NCBI RefSeq assembly: GCF_003074055.1
Contig: NZ_CP029043.1
Coordinates: 2,720,501-2,784,500 of the forward strand
From: Streptomyces nigra
GTDB taxonomy: Bacteria > Actinomycetota > Actinomycetes > Streptomycetales > Streptomycetaceae
Length of the DNA stretch: 64,000 nucleotides
Reading direction: 5' to 3'
Shown here: in pieces, positions 42,541 through 50,920 of the stretch
Layout of the letters: every line of letters starts with the position of its first letter
Position numbering within the stretch: position 1 is the first letter of the stretch
Program-made: the position numbers and the translations under genes
Notes under the pieces: model-generated
What the model saw: the letters and a program-made list of their open reading frames with translations, nothing else
Database searches by the model: none
Told to the model about the DNA's origin: nothing

Positions 42541-43236
42541 TCAGTCAGACGCCTCGCGCCGCCCGGCCTTGCGCTCCAGCTTCTCGCGGCGGCGCTCCTC
42601 GCGCAGTTCCTGCTTCTGGGCGCGGGTCAGCTTGCGCTCCACGCCGACCCCGCCCCAGAACGCGAACCCGGACACGATCACCCGGGGCCCGCCGGGATCG
42701 CCGAGGACGCCGTTCTCCCGGTGGTCGAAGCCGCCCATGACGCCGACGCCGCGCACCACGACCTCCACGCCGGGCGGCACGATCACCTGCACCCCGCCCA
42801 TGACGGCCACGCAGTTGATCCGGATCTCGCGGTCCGCGAAGTCCGCGTCGCGCAGATCGATCTCCCCGCCGCCCCAGAACGCCACGCAGTTGAGCCGCTT
42901 CGGCGCCGTCCACCGCCCCTTGCGCTGGAACCCGGACAGCACGGCGACCGCCCACGACGGGGAGTCGTCACCGCCGACGATCCGTCCCGGCCACGGCTCG
43001 TCCGCCGTCGCCGGGCGCTTCACCATGTCGACCCGCGGCCCGGGCGCCGCGCCGGCCGGCAGATCCCGGGTCAGCGGCTCCAACTCGCCGTAGGTGCGGG
43101 CCCGGTAGGTGGCGTCCAGCCGTTCCTCGAACTCCTCCATGTCGAGCCGCCCCTCCGCGAGGGCGTCCCTCAGGACCTCGGCGACCCGTTCACGGTCGCT
43201 GTCGGAGGCGCGCAGCTCCGGGGCGTTGTCGGTCAT
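42541..43236 (-). CDS. DUF1707 / LiaF-like C-terminal domain protein
   Basis: A protein of 231 residues. Residues ~5-60 are a DUF1707 (SHOCT-like) module: LRASDSDRERVAEVLRDALAEGRLDMEEFEERLDATY. The next ~120 residues resemble a cell-wall-active antibiotic response (DUF2154/LiaF C-terminal) beta-solenoid, shown by repeated strands such as NCVAFWGGGEIDLRDADF and NCVAVMGGVQVIVPPGVEV. A basic coiled-coil tail ends the protein. No membrane segment is seen. It lies 33 bp downstream of the ABC exporter genes on the same strand and may be cotranscribed. A role in envelope-stress sensing is inferred from the fold only. Confidence 0.85.
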   Translation of the reverse strand: MTDNAPELRASDSDRERVAEVLRDALAEGRLDMEEFEERLDATYRARTYGELEPLTRDLPAGAAPGPRVDMVKRPATADEPWPGRIVGGDDSPSWAVAVLSGFQRKGRWTAPKRLNCVAFWGGGEIDLRDADFADREIRINCVAVMGGVQVIVPPGVEVVVRGVGVMGGFDHRENGVLGDPGGPRVIVSGFAFWGGVGVERKLTRAQKQELREERRREKLERKAGRREASD

Positions 43237-43269
43237 GACAGCAGCCTACGAGCAACTCCCGCCCGGGGG

Positions 43270-44277
43270 CTATGAGATGACCCGTCCGGCGCCCTCGACC
43301 GGCGGCCCGGACGGGTCGGCCGAGGTCCGCAGCATCCGCGCGATCACGGCCTCGATGTCCGGCTCCCGCACCGACAGGTCCACCAGCGGGTAGTCGGCGG
43401 CGATCCGCGCCACCAGCACCGCCGCCGACTCGGACGCCGGGAACGCCAGCCACTGCCGGGGCCCGTCCACCTTCACCACCCGGGCCGGCGCCGCCTGGAT
43501 CGGCGGCAGCTCACGCTCCAGGTCGACCACCAGCGTCCGTTCGCTCTCCCCGACCTCGTGCAGCCCGGCGAGCGCCCCGTCGTAGACCAGCCGCCCGTGG
43601 TCGATGACCATGACCCGGGAGCACAGCTGCTCGATGTCCTGCAGGTCGTGCGTGGTCAGCAGCACCGTGGTGCCCCGCTCGGCGTTCAGCTCCCGCAGGA
43701 AGGTCCGCACCCGCGCCTTCGACATCACGTCCAGACCGATCGTCGGCTCGTCCAGGTACAAAACCTCCGGGTCGTGCAGCAGGGCCGCCGCGATGTCCCC
43801 GCGCATCCTCTGCCCGAGGGACAGCTGCCGCACCGGCACGTCCAGCAGCTCCTCCAGACCGAGCAGATCGACGAGCCGGTCCAGGTTCTCCCGGTAGCGG
43901 GCGTCCGGGATCCGGTACATCCGGTGCATCAGCCGGTACGAGTCGATCAGCGGCAGGTCCCACCACAGCGTGGTGCGCTGCCCGAACACCACCCCGATCC
44001 GGTGCGCCAGCCGGGTCCGCTCACGGGACGGGTCGATCCCGGCCACGCGCAGCCGGCCGCCGCTCGGCGTCAGGATCCCGGTCAGCATCTTGATCGTCGT
44101 CGACTTCCCGGCGCCGTTCGGCCCGATGTAGCCCACCATCTCGCCGCGCGCCACCCGGAAGGAGATCGAGTCGACCGCCCGCACTTGGCGCCGCTCCCGC
44201 TTCAGAAAACCCGTCCTGCGGCGGACGTCGAAGACCTTCTCGACCCCGTCGACCTCGATGAACGCCTCGTCCTCCAT
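43270..44277 (-). CDS. ABC transporter ATP-binding protein (ABC-2 exporter type)
   Basis: A protein of 335 residues. Walker A is GPNGAGKST, the signature is LSLGQRMRGDIAAALLHDPEVLYLDEPTIGLD with Walker B, and the H-loop is TTHDLQD. The N-terminal ~25 residues precede the usual domain, and the C-terminal ~80 residues form the extra domain seen in natronobacterial NatA/DrrA-like subunits. It should energise the two permeases encoded just upstream. Substrate unknown; related trios export lipids, antibiotics or act in sodium extrusion. Confidence 0.92.
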   Translation of the reverse strand: MEDEAFIEVDGVEKVFDVRRRTGFLKRERRQVRAVDSISFRVARGEMVGYIGPNGAGKSTTIKMLTGILTPSGGRLRVAGIDPSRERTRLAHRIGVVFGQRTTLWWDLPLIDSYRLMHRMYRIPDARYRENLDRLVDLLGLEELLDVPVRQLSLGQRMRGDIAAALLHDPEVLYLDEPTIGLDVMSKARVRTFLRELNAERGTTVLLTTHDLQDIEQLCSRVMVIDHGRLVYDGALAGLHEVGESERTLVVDLERELPPIQAAPARVVKVDGPRQWLAFPASESAAVLVARIAADYPLVDLSVREPDIEAVIARMLRTSADPSGPPVEGAGRVIS

Positions 44278-44286
44278 GCCCGCTCC

Positions 44287-45108
44287 TCAGCTCCCCGTGC
44301 TCTGGTACGCCCGCAGCCCCGCCCGCCACGCCAGCCCCGCCGCCGCACAGCACACCGCCGCGACCAGCGGTGACACGTACGCCGTCCAGCCGGGCAGCGC
44401 CACCGGGTACGGCCGCCCCAGCACATGCGCGGCCGGCACCCAGTTGACGAAGGCCAGCGGCAGCGTGAACGTCACACCCCGCACCAGGTCCTTGCCGAAC
44501 ACCGTCGGCGGATACTGCAGCAGCGTCGTCCCGCCGTACGTGAACGCGTTCTGCACCTCGGCCGCGTCCTGCGCGACGATCTGGAACGCCGCGCCCGCCA
44601 CGAACACCGCGCCGAAGATCACCGCGCCGCTCACCACCATCACCGGCACCAGCAGCACCTTCGCCGCCGTCCACTCCACGTCCACCGCCGACAGCGCCCA
44701 GCCCAGCACCGCCAGACCCTGCGTGATCCGGCCCAGCCGGCGCAGCGCGAAACGGTCCGCGCCGACCTGCGCGAGCACCGGCACCGGACGCACCAGCAGC
44801 ACGTCGAACGACCCGTCCCGCATCCGGGCGCCCAGCACGTCCATCGAGCCCAGCACCAGATCCGCGATCCCGAACGCCGTCACCGACAGCCCGTACAGGA
44901 ACGCCACCTCCGGCAGCGTCCAGCCGCCCAACGTGTCGACCTGCGAGAACATCAGCAGGATCCCGACGAAGTCCAGCCCCGTCAGCAGCAGATTCCCCAC
45001 CACCGTGACCAGGAAGGACGTCCGGTACGTCATGCTGGACCGCACCCACATCCCGGCGATCAGCCCGTAGGCCCGCAGCCCCTCCCGCACCGCGCCGCGC
45101 TCAGCCAC
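44287..45108 (-). CDS. ABC-2 type permease subunit
   Basis: A protein of 273 residues with six predicted membrane helices and the MWVRSSMTYRTSFLVTVVGNLL start typical of ABC-2 permeases of the DUF990-like group. It overlaps the stop of the other permease gene by 8 bp and is followed 9 bp later by the ATPase gene. With the neighbouring permease it probably forms a heterodimeric export channel. Confidence 0.88.
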   Translation of the reverse strand: MAERGAVREGLRAYGLIAGMWVRSSMTYRTSFLVTVVGNLLLTGLDFVGILLMFSQVDTLGGWTLPEVAFLYGLSVTAFGIADLVLGSMDVLGARMRDGSFDVLLVRPVPVLAQVGADRFALRRLGRITQGLAVLGWALSAVDVEWTAAKVLLVPVMVVSGAVIFGAVFVAGAAFQIVAQDAAEVQNAFTYGGTTLLQYPPTVFGKDLVRGVTFTLPLAFVNWVPAAHVLGRPYPVALPGWTAYVSPLVAAVCCAAAGLAWRAGLRAYQSTGS

Positions 45109-45901
45109 CCTGCACCACCACCCGCCGTGTCGCCGCAGACTGCAGCGCCCGCCCCGCCGCCAGCAGCACCACCGCCCAGCCCGCCTGGAAGGCCAGCGCC
45201 CCCGGTACCGACGTCTCCCCCATCAGCACGTCCGCCGGCATCTGCAGCTGCGCCGCCCACGGCAGCACCCGCACCACCTCGCCGAACGCCCCCGGGAACG
45301 CGTTCAGCGGCAGCACCATGCCCGAGAAGAAGATGCCCGCGATCATCAGGGCCTGGTTCACCCCCGTGCCGTCCATCAGCCAGAACACGCTCAGCGCCAC
45401 CAGATAGCGGATCGCGAAACTCACTATTCCGGCCAGCAGCAGAGCCACCGTGAACGCCGCCCACCGGGCCACGTCCGTGGGCAGCGCCATCGGGAAGAAC
45501 AGCGCCCCGAACAGGAACGGCACCACCCCCCGGCCCAGCAGCTGGAACGCCGCCCGCCCCAGATCCCCGGCCAGCCACCACAGCTGCAGATCCGCCGGCC
45601 GGTACAGATCGACCGCGATCTCCCCGGTGCGGATCCGCTCCATCAGCTCCTTCTCCGCGCCCCCGCCCTGGATCGCCAGCGTCGCGAACAGACACTGCCC
45701 CAGCCAGACGTAGGTGACGGCCTGCGCCTGGTCGTATCCGCCGAGCCCCGGCCGCTCCTCCCACAGCGCCAGATAGGTGAAGACGAGGATGACGCCGAAG
45801 ACGGTGTTGGTGAACACCCCGGCCGCCGTGGCCAGCCGATAGGTCGCGTACCGCCGGAACCCTCCGGCCGCGACGGCCAGATACAACCGCCCCGCACCCA
45901 C
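45101..45901 (-). CDS. ABC-2 type permease subunit
   Basis: About 266 residues with six membrane helices (TATAAGVFTNTVFGVILVFTYLAL-type first helix region, ALMIAGIFFSGMVLPLNAFPG late in the protein). The start is uncertain: the GTG at 45901 has GAGG 9 nt upstream and is preferred. A GTG at 45907 and an ATG at 45988 are in frame, but the latter would overlap the divergent PBP promoter region. First gene of the exporter operon, paired with the next permease. Confidence 0.82.
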   Translation of the reverse strand: MGAGRLYLAVAAGGFRRYATYRLATAAGVFTNTVFGVILVFTYLALWEERPGLGGYDQAQAVTYVWLGQCLFATLAIQGGGAEKELMERIRTGEIAVDLYRPADLQLWWLAGDLGRAAFQLLGRGVVPFLFGALFFPMALPTDVARWAAFTVALLLAGIVSFAIRYLVALSVFWLMDGTGVNQALMIAGIFFSGMVLPLNAFPGAFGEVVRVLPWAAQLQMPADVLMGETSVPGALAFQAGWAVVLLAAGRALQSAATRRVVVQGG

Positions 45902-46133
45902 GCCCACCGCCCTCTCGCCCGCACCGGCACCGAAGCGCAGGAGCCTAATGGCGGCACGGCACGGCCTGCCAGCCGATTTCCGGGGCACCCTGAGGCGAGA
46001 GCCCGCTCACTTTCCCCCAACACGCGCGCCTTTCCGGGAACGGAACACCCGGCGCGAGAGTCTTCAATGGGGGCGCAGCAGGCGTACGAGGGCGTACGGG
46101 AAGTACGACGTGAATCAGGAGTCCGAGCACGAC

Positions 46134-48491
46134 ATGAGCGAAGAGCCGCAGCCACAGCCGCAGCAGCCGGCCGGGAAGCAGAAGAGACCCCCGCGCACGG
46201 GCTGGCGACGCATCGTCCCGACCTGGCGCATGGTCCTCGGCACCTTCGTCATCGGCGTGCTCCTGCTCGCCGGCCTGTTCTTCCTCGGCTACTCCCTGGT
46301 CAAGATCCCGCCCGCCAACGCGCTCGCCACCAAGCAGGCCAACGTCTACCTGTACGCCGACGGCTCCGTGATCGCCCGCGACGGCGAGGTCAACCGGGAG
46401 AACGTCACCCTCGCCCAGATGTCCAAGCCCGCCCAGCACGCCATCCTGGCCGCCGAGGACCGCGACTTCTACACCGAGTCCGCCGTCGACCCCAAGGCCA
46501 TGCTGCGCGCCGCCTGGAACACCGCCACCGGCAAGGGCAAGCAGTCCGGCTCCACGATCACCCAGCAGTACGTCAAGAACTACTACCTGCGCCAGGAGCA
46601 GACCGTCACCCGCAAGGTGAAGGAGTTCTTCATCGCGATCAAGCTCGACCGCGAGAAGAGCAAGGACGACATCCTCGAGGGCTACCTCAACACCAGCTTC
46701 TTCGGCCGCAACGCCTACGGCATCCAGGCCGCCGCCCAGGCCTACTACGGCATGGACGCCAAGGACCTCGACGCCGCCCACGCCGCCTATCTGGCCGCCC
46801 TGGTCAACGCCCCCAGCGAGTACGACGTCGTCGCCCACCCGGAGAACAAGGCCGGCGCCGTCGCCCGCTGGAACTACGTCCTCGACGGCATGGTCACCAA
46901 GGGCTGGCTCAGCGCCTCCGAACGCGCCGGGCTGAAGTTCCCGATGCCGAAGGAGTCCGCGACCTCCACCGGACTGTCCGGACAGCGCGGCTACATCGTG
47001 CGGACCGTCCAGGACTATCTGATCCGCAACCGGATGGTCGACAAGGAGGACCTCGAGTTCGGCGGCTACCGCATCACCACCACACTCGAGAAGAAGCGCC
47101 AGGACGCCTTCGTCGACGCCGTGAACGACAAGCTGATGTCCAAGCTGGACAAGAAGGACCGCAAGGTCGACAACTACGTCCGCGCGGGCGGCGCGTCCGT
47201 CGACCCGAAGACCGGCAAGGTCGTCGCGATGTACAACGGCATCGACTACGTCAAGCAGTACACCCCGAACGCCACCCGCCGGGACTTCCAGGTCGGCTCC
47301 ACCTTCAAGCCGTTCGTGTTCACCGCCGCCGTCGAGAACGAGTCGACCACCCGCGACGGCCGCCCCATCACCCCCAACACCATCTACGACGGCACCAACC
47401 GGCGCCCCGTGCAGGGCTGGCAGGGCAAGTACTACGCCCCCGCCAACGAGGACGACGTCTCCTACGGCGACATCTCCGTGCGCTCCGCCACCAACAAGTC
47501 CGTCAACGCCGTGTACGCCCAGATGGCCGTCGACGTCGGCCCCGAGAAGGTCAAGGACACCGCGGTCGAGCTCGGCCTGCCCTCGGCCACCCCCGACCTG
47601 GAGCCCTACCCCTCGATCGCGCTCGGCACCGCCACCGCCAGCGTCCTGGACATGGCGGAGGCCTACGCGACCCTCGCCAACCACGGCAAGCGCGGCACCT
47701 ACACGATGATCGAGAAGGTCACCAAGGACGGCGCCGAGGTCGTCGAACTCCCCACGCGCAAGCCCTCCCAGGTCGTCAGCCGCGAGGCCGCCGACACCAC
47801 GACCTCGATCCTGCAGAGCGTCGTCGACAGCGGCACCGCGACCGCCGCCCAGGCCGCCGGCCGGCCCGCCGCGGGCAAGACCGGCACCGCCGAGGAGGAC
47901 ACCGCGGCCTGGTTCGCCGGCTACACCCCCGACCTCGCCACCGTCGTCGCCGTCATGGGCCAGGACCCCGTCACCGCCAAGCACAAGTCGCTGTACGGCG
48001 TCATGGGCCTCGACCGGATCAACGGCGGCGGGGCGCCCACCGAGATCTGGGCGCAGTACACCAAGGCCGCCCTGAAGGGGAAGCCGGTCACCGACTTCGA
48101 CCTGGAGCTCCAGGAGAACGCCGAGGTTCCCCAGTACCCCACCGCCGACCCGACGCAGGGTGACGAGGACGAGGGCGACGAGGACGAAGGCCCCTCCGGG
48201 GAGCCGACCTCCGGCACCGAGGGACAGACCGGCGGCGAGACGCCGGGCGGCCCCGACGGCGGCACCAGCACCGGCCAGGACGGCGGCACGGACACCGGCG
48301 GCACGACCGACGGAGGCACCACGGACGGCGGCCAGGACGGCGGCACATCCGACGGCGGTACGACCGACGGCGGCACCGGCGGCCCGGGCGGCGCCGACGC
48401 CGGCACCACCACCGGCCAGGACGGCGGCACGAACACCGGGGGGCCGGGGACGACGGGCACGACGGCGGGCTTCCCCACCAGAAGGCCATAG
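46134..48491 (+). CDS. Class A penicillin-binding protein (bifunctional transglycosylase/transpeptidase)
   Basis: A protein of 785 residues, ATG with AGGAG 11 nt upstream. A short cytoplasmic Pro/Gln-rich lead and one membrane anchor (VLGTFVIGVLLLAGLFFLGY) precede GT51 motifs AAEDRDFYTE (~105), SGSTITQQYVKN and RKVKEFFIAIKLD. The transpeptidase has STFKPF (Ser ~389), SATNKSVN and KTGTAEED (~582). The C-terminal ~115 residues are a low-complexity acidic then Gly/Thr/Asp tail (repeats of DGGT/TTDGG). It polymerises and crosslinks peptidoglycan outside the membrane. It is divergent from the ABC permease operon. Confidence 0.93.
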   Translation: MSEEPQPQPQQPAGKQKRPPRTGWRRIVPTWRMVLGTFVIGVLLLAGLFFLGYSLVKIPPANALATKQANVYLYADGSVIARDGEVNRENVTLAQMSKPAQHAILAAEDRDFYTESAVDPKAMLRAAWNTATGKGKQSGSTITQQYVKNYYLRQEQTVTRKVKEFFIAIKLDREKSKDDILEGYLNTSFFGRNAYGIQAAAQAYYGMDAKDLDAAHAAYLAALVNAPSEYDVVAHPENKAGAVARWNYVLDGMVTKGWLSASERAGLKFPMPKESATSTGLSGQRGYIVRTVQDYLIRNRMVDKEDLEFGGYRITTTLEKKRQDAFVDAVNDKLMSKLDKKDRKVDNYVRAGGASVDPKTGKVVAMYNGIDYVKQYTPNATRRDFQVGSTFKPFVFTAAVENESTTRDGRPITPNTIYDGTNRRPVQGWQGKYYAPANEDDVSYGDISVRSATNKSVNAVYAQMAVDVGPEKVKDTAVELGLPSATPDLEPYPSIALGTATASVLDMAEAYATLANHGKRGTYTMIEKVTKDGAEVVELPTRKPSQVVSREAADTTTSILQSVVDSGTATAAQAAGRPAAGKTGTAEEDTAAWFAGYTPDLATVVAVMGQDPVTAKHKSLYGVMGLDRINGGGAPTEIWAQYTKAALKGKPVTDFDLELQENAEVPQYPTADPTQGDEDEGDEDEGPSGEPTSGTEGQTGGETPGGPDGGTSTGQDGGTDTGGTTDGGTTDGGQDGGTSDGGTTDGGTGGPGGADAGTTTGQDGGTNTGGPGTTGTTAGFPTRRP

Positions 48492-48498
48492 CGGGCTC

Positions 48499-48819
48499 TC
48501 AGTGGCCGCCGGTCGCCTTCAGCCCCACGACGGCGACCAGCAGCAGACAGACGAAGAAGATCCGCGCCGCGGTGACCGGCTCCCCCAGCACCCCCATGCC
48601 GACCACCGCGGCACCGGCCGCGCCGATCCCGACCCACACCCCGTAGGCCGTGCCGATGGGCAGCGAACGGGCGGCGTACGACAGCAGCAGCATGCTCGCG
48701 ACGATGCCCGCGCCCGTGAACAGGCTGGGGACGAGCCGGGTGAAACCGTCGGTGTACTTCATGCCCACCGACCAGGCGACCTCGAGCAGACCGGCGACGA
48801 CGAGCAGCACCCAGGCCAT
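48499..48819 (-). CDS. gdx: SMR-family guanidinium exporter (Gdx/SugE)
   Basis: A protein of 106 residues with four membrane helices. The sequence follows SugE/Gdx closely: MAWVLLVVAGLLEVAWSVGMKYT (membrane-embedded Glu13), SLPIGTAYGVWVGIGAAGAAVVG and a short C-terminus. Gdx-type SMR proteins exchange guanidinium for protons. The assignment to Gdx rather than EmrE-like quaternary-ammonium exporters is strengthened by a guanidine-III riboswitch in its leader. The ATG at 48819 gives the family start; a longer frame upstream crosses the riboswitch. Confidence 0.92.
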   Translation of the reverse strand: MAWVLLVVAGLLEVAWSVGMKYTDGFTRLVPSLFTGAGIVASMLLLSYAARSLPIGTAYGVWVGIGAAGAAVVGMGVLGEPVTAARIFFVCLLLVAVVGLKATGGH

Positions 48820-48860
48820 GACGGAAACCTCCGAGACGTGACGACGACGTGGAAACGGGT

Positions 48861-48903
48861 GCGTCGTCTTTGCCTGCGTCCCGGTACGGCGCGTCTCGTC
48901 GGG
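48861..48903 (-). ncRNA. Guanidine-III (ykkC-III) riboswitch upstream of gdx
   Basis: Read on the minus strand, this 43-nt segment contains, in order, CGACGAG, GCGCCGTACCGGG and CAAAGACG followed by CGC. From memory these match the conserved parts of the compact guanidine-III pseudoknot. It lies 41 nt upstream of the gdx start codon, so the 3' strand of the pseudoknot could control access to the ribosome-binding region (GGAGG near 48832). Guanidine binding would switch on the exporter. Confidence 0.85.
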
Positions 48904-48927
48904 CACCCCCCACGCTAGCAAGCCCAC

Positions 48928-48969
48928 GGAAGAGGGGGCCGGTGACGCTGGTCACCGACCCCCTCTTCC
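48928..48969 (-). terminator. Terminator of the GroES-like gene
   Basis: 11-bp arms ggaagaggggg (48928-48938) and ccccctcttcc (48959-48969), with an inner ggtgac/gtcacc pair. It stands just before the gdx leader. Confidence 0.85.
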
Positions 48970-48973
48970 GGTC

Positions 48974-49330
48974 TCACAGATAGAGCCCCGTGGAGTCCTC
49001 CGACCCCTCGAACCGGTCGGCGGCCACCGCGTGCAGATCGCGCTCGCGCATCAGCACGTACGCGACACCGCGCACCTCCACCTCGGCACGGTCCTCCGGG
49101 TCGAACAGGACCCGGTCGCCCGGCTCCACGGTACGTACGTTCTGCCCCACCGCGACGACCTCGGCCCAGGCCAGCCGACGGCCCACGGCGGCCGTCGCGG
49201 GGATCAGGATGCCGCCACCGGAACGCCGCTCACCCTCGCTGGTGTCCTGCCGCACGAGTACGCGGTCGTGGAGCATCCGAATGGGCAGCTTGTCGTGTTG
49301 GGTGCTGTGCTCGTTTCTGTTGGCGCTCAC
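48974..49330 (-). CDS. GroES-like co-chaperonin family protein
   Basis: A protein of 118 residues with a GTG start. The Cpn10 fold is shown by LHDRVLVRQDTSEGERRSGGGILIPATA, VVAVGQNVRTVEPGDRVLFDPED and YVLMRERDLHAV. The mobile-loop region (SEGERRSGGGILI) is present. It is not next to groEL and is more divergent than the main GroES, so it is probably an accessory paralogue. The C-terminal FEGSEDSTGLYL is unlike canonical GroES. Confidence 0.85.
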   Translation of the reverse strand: MSANRNEHSTQHDKLPIRMLHDRVLVRQDTSEGERRSGGGILIPATAAVGRRLAWAEVVAVGQNVRTVEPGDRVLFDPEDRAEVEVRGVAYVLMRERDLHAVAADRFEGSEDSTGLYL

Positions 49331-49381
49331 GTCTCGAACCTACCTGCCTGTGCCGCCGGTGCACGCCGCCGGGTCGGGCCC

Positions 49382-49711
49382 TCAGCCCTTGCGGCGCCGG
49401 GTGCCGAGAGCCAGCAGCCCGACCAGTCCGACCGCGACGAGCGCGACCGGCACGATGCGCTCCAGACGGGGCGCGCCCTCCTCGTCGGTGAACTTGGCCC
49501 TGACGTCGCTCACGGCCCGGTTGACGCCCACGTAGGCCCGTCCGAGCGTGTGGTCGATGTTCGCCACGACCTTGGCCTTGGCGTCGCCCACGATCGTCTT
49601 CGGGTGCACCCGCACCCCGATCTCATCGAGCGTCTCCGCCAGCACAGCGCGGCGGGCCTTGATGTCCGCCTCGATCTGTGCCGGGGTCCTGGTGTCCGAC
49701 GTCTCCGCCAC
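49382..49711 (-). CDS. DUF3618 membrane protein
   Basis: A protein of 109 residues with a GTG start. It begins with the DUF3618 pattern TPAQIEADIKARRAVLAETLDEI and continues with an amphipathic, hydrophobin-like region. One C-terminal membrane helix (PVALVAVGLVGLLALG) and RRRKG end it. Function unknown; such proteins are tail-anchored and common in actinomycetes, often near bcp. Confidence 0.85.
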   Translation of the reverse strand: MAETSDTRTPAQIEADIKARRAVLAETLDEIGVRVHPKTIVGDAKAKVVANIDHTLGRAYVGVNRAVSDVRAKFTDEEGAPRLERIVPVALVAVGLVGLLALGTRRRKG

Positions 49712-49805
49712 CGTACGGCCTCCGAAGTGAACTGATGATGTTTCCGGACAGTCTGTCAGCTCTACGGCGAACCGCACCGTCAGGCTCCCCGGTTACGCTG
49801 GTCCG

Positions 49806-50273
49806 ATGAGCGAGCGACTCCAGCCGGGGGACGTGGCCCCCGCCTTCACCCTTCCCGACGCCGACGGCAACGAGGTGTCCCTTGCGGACCACAAGGGCCG
49901 CAAGGTCATCGTCTACTTCTACCCCGCCGCCCTGACGCCCGGCTGCACCAAGCAGGCCTGCGACTTCACGGACAACCTGGAGCTGCTGACCGGCGCCGGT
50001 TACGACGTCATCGGGGTATCCCCCGACAAGCCGGAGAAACTCGCCAAGTTCCGCGACAAGGAGTCCCTGAAGGTCACGCTGGTCGCCGACCCGGACAAGA
50101 AGGTCCTGGAGGCGTACGGCGCCTTCGGCGAGAAGAAGCTGTACGGCAAGACGGTGGTCGGCGTCATCCGCTCGACGGTCGTCGTCGACGAGGAGGGCAA
50201 GGTCGAACGCGCCCTCTACAACGTGAAGGCCACCGGCCACGTCGCCAAGATCATCAAGGATCTGGGCATCTGA
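49806..50273 (+). CDS. bcp: Thioredoxin-dependent thiol peroxidase (Bcp, peroxiredoxin Q)
   Basis: A protein of 155 residues. Peroxidatic Cys47 and resolving Cys52 lie in YPAALTPGCTKQACDF, the atypical 2-Cys PrxQ arrangement; GVIRSTVVVDEEGKV is the conserved Arg strand. The enzyme reduces H2O2 and organic hydroperoxides using thioredoxin in the cytoplasm. It is divergent from the DUF3618 gene and ended by a strong hairpin. Confidence 0.95.
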   Translation: MSERLQPGDVAPAFTLPDADGNEVSLADHKGRKVIVYFYPAALTPGCTKQACDFTDNLELLTGAGYDVIGVSPDKPEKLAKFRDKESLKVTLVADPDKKVLEAYGAFGEKKLYGKTVVGVIRSTVVVDEEGKVERALYNVKATGHVAKIIKDLGI

Positions 50274-50292
50274 CGCCTGCGGGCGCGCCCCG

Positions 50293-50326
50293 ACGGCTCC
50301 CACCCGGCCACCCCGGTGGGAGCCGT
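50293..50326 (+). terminator. bcp terminator
   Basis: Perfect 12-bp arms acggctcccacc (50293-50304) and ggtgggagccgt (50315-50326). Confidence 0.88.
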
Positions 50327-50413
50327 TCCGCTTTCCGTGCGTGACTCCCCCCCGGATCGACTCGTTGATCCGTACGAGCCGCGAACGGGCGGTCGAGTCC
50401 GGGGAGGGACGCG

Positions 50414-50920
50414 ATGGGGGCGGGCATGGAGCGTGGGGGCGTGAAGTGGACGCGAGACGTGCTCCAGGAGGCGGTCACGGCCTCGACGAACATGTCCCAG
50501 GTCCTCCGCCACCTCGGCCTGGACGTGGTGGGCGGCCACCACACGCACATCAGCCGCCGCATCAAGGCGTACGGCATCGACACGTCGCACTTCCGCCTCC
50601 CCTCCCGGCGCGGCCGGCCGTGGCAACGGCGTACGCCCGAGAAGTTCCTGGTCGAGCAGCCCTCCGGTGAGGCCCGGCGCATCCCGAGCGACCGGCTCAA
50701 GTGGGCGATGGCGGCGGTGGGCGTACCCGAGCGGTGCGCGTTGTGCGGTACGCCGCCGGCCTGGCGAGGCCGCCCGCTCCCCCTGGAGGTCGATCACATC
50801 GACGGCAACTGGCGCGACAACCGCATCGGCAATCTCCGGCTGCTGTGTCCCAATTGCCATGCGACGACGGACGGGTACCGGGGCCGGGCCAAGCGGCGGG
50901 CCGGGAAGGGTGCGGCGTGA
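50414..50920 (+). CDS. HNH endonuclease (first of a tandem pair)
   Basis: A protein of 168 residues. The N-terminal ~75 residues form a helical putative DNA-binding part (AVTASTNMSQVLRHLGLDVVGGHHTHISRRI). The HNH domain has CALCGTPP and CPNC zinc pairs around VDHIDGNWRDNRIGNLRLLC, with the catalytic His in DHIDGN. The ATG at 50414 (GGGGAGGG upstream) is preferred; an internal ATG at 50426 is possible. The next gene is a paralogue that starts inside its stop. Such genes may be solitary homing-like or restriction nucleases; no intein or intron is seen around them. Confidence 0.88.
   Translation: MGAGMERGGVKWTRDVLQEAVTASTNMSQVLRHLGLDVVGGHHTHISRRIKAYGIDTSHFRLPSRRGRPWQRRTPEKFLVEQPSGEARRIPSDRLKWAMAAVGVPERCALCGTPPAWRGRPLPLEVDHIDGNWRDNRIGNLRLLCPNCHATTDGYRGRAKRRAGKGAA

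Noticed and set aside
45945..47984. 679-codon minus-strand frame opposite the PBP gene
   Set aside because: Gly/Val-rich shadow of a class A PBP with all catalytic motifs.
48163..48480. Repeat-rich DNA at the end of the PBP gene as a separate repeat element
   Set aside because: It is in-frame low-complexity coding sequence (DGGT/TTDGG) forming the normal type of tail for actinobacterial class A PBPs.
49806..50273. Missing resolving Cys in Bcp
   Set aside because: Both Cys47 and Cys52 are present, so it is a normal PrxQ-type enzyme.
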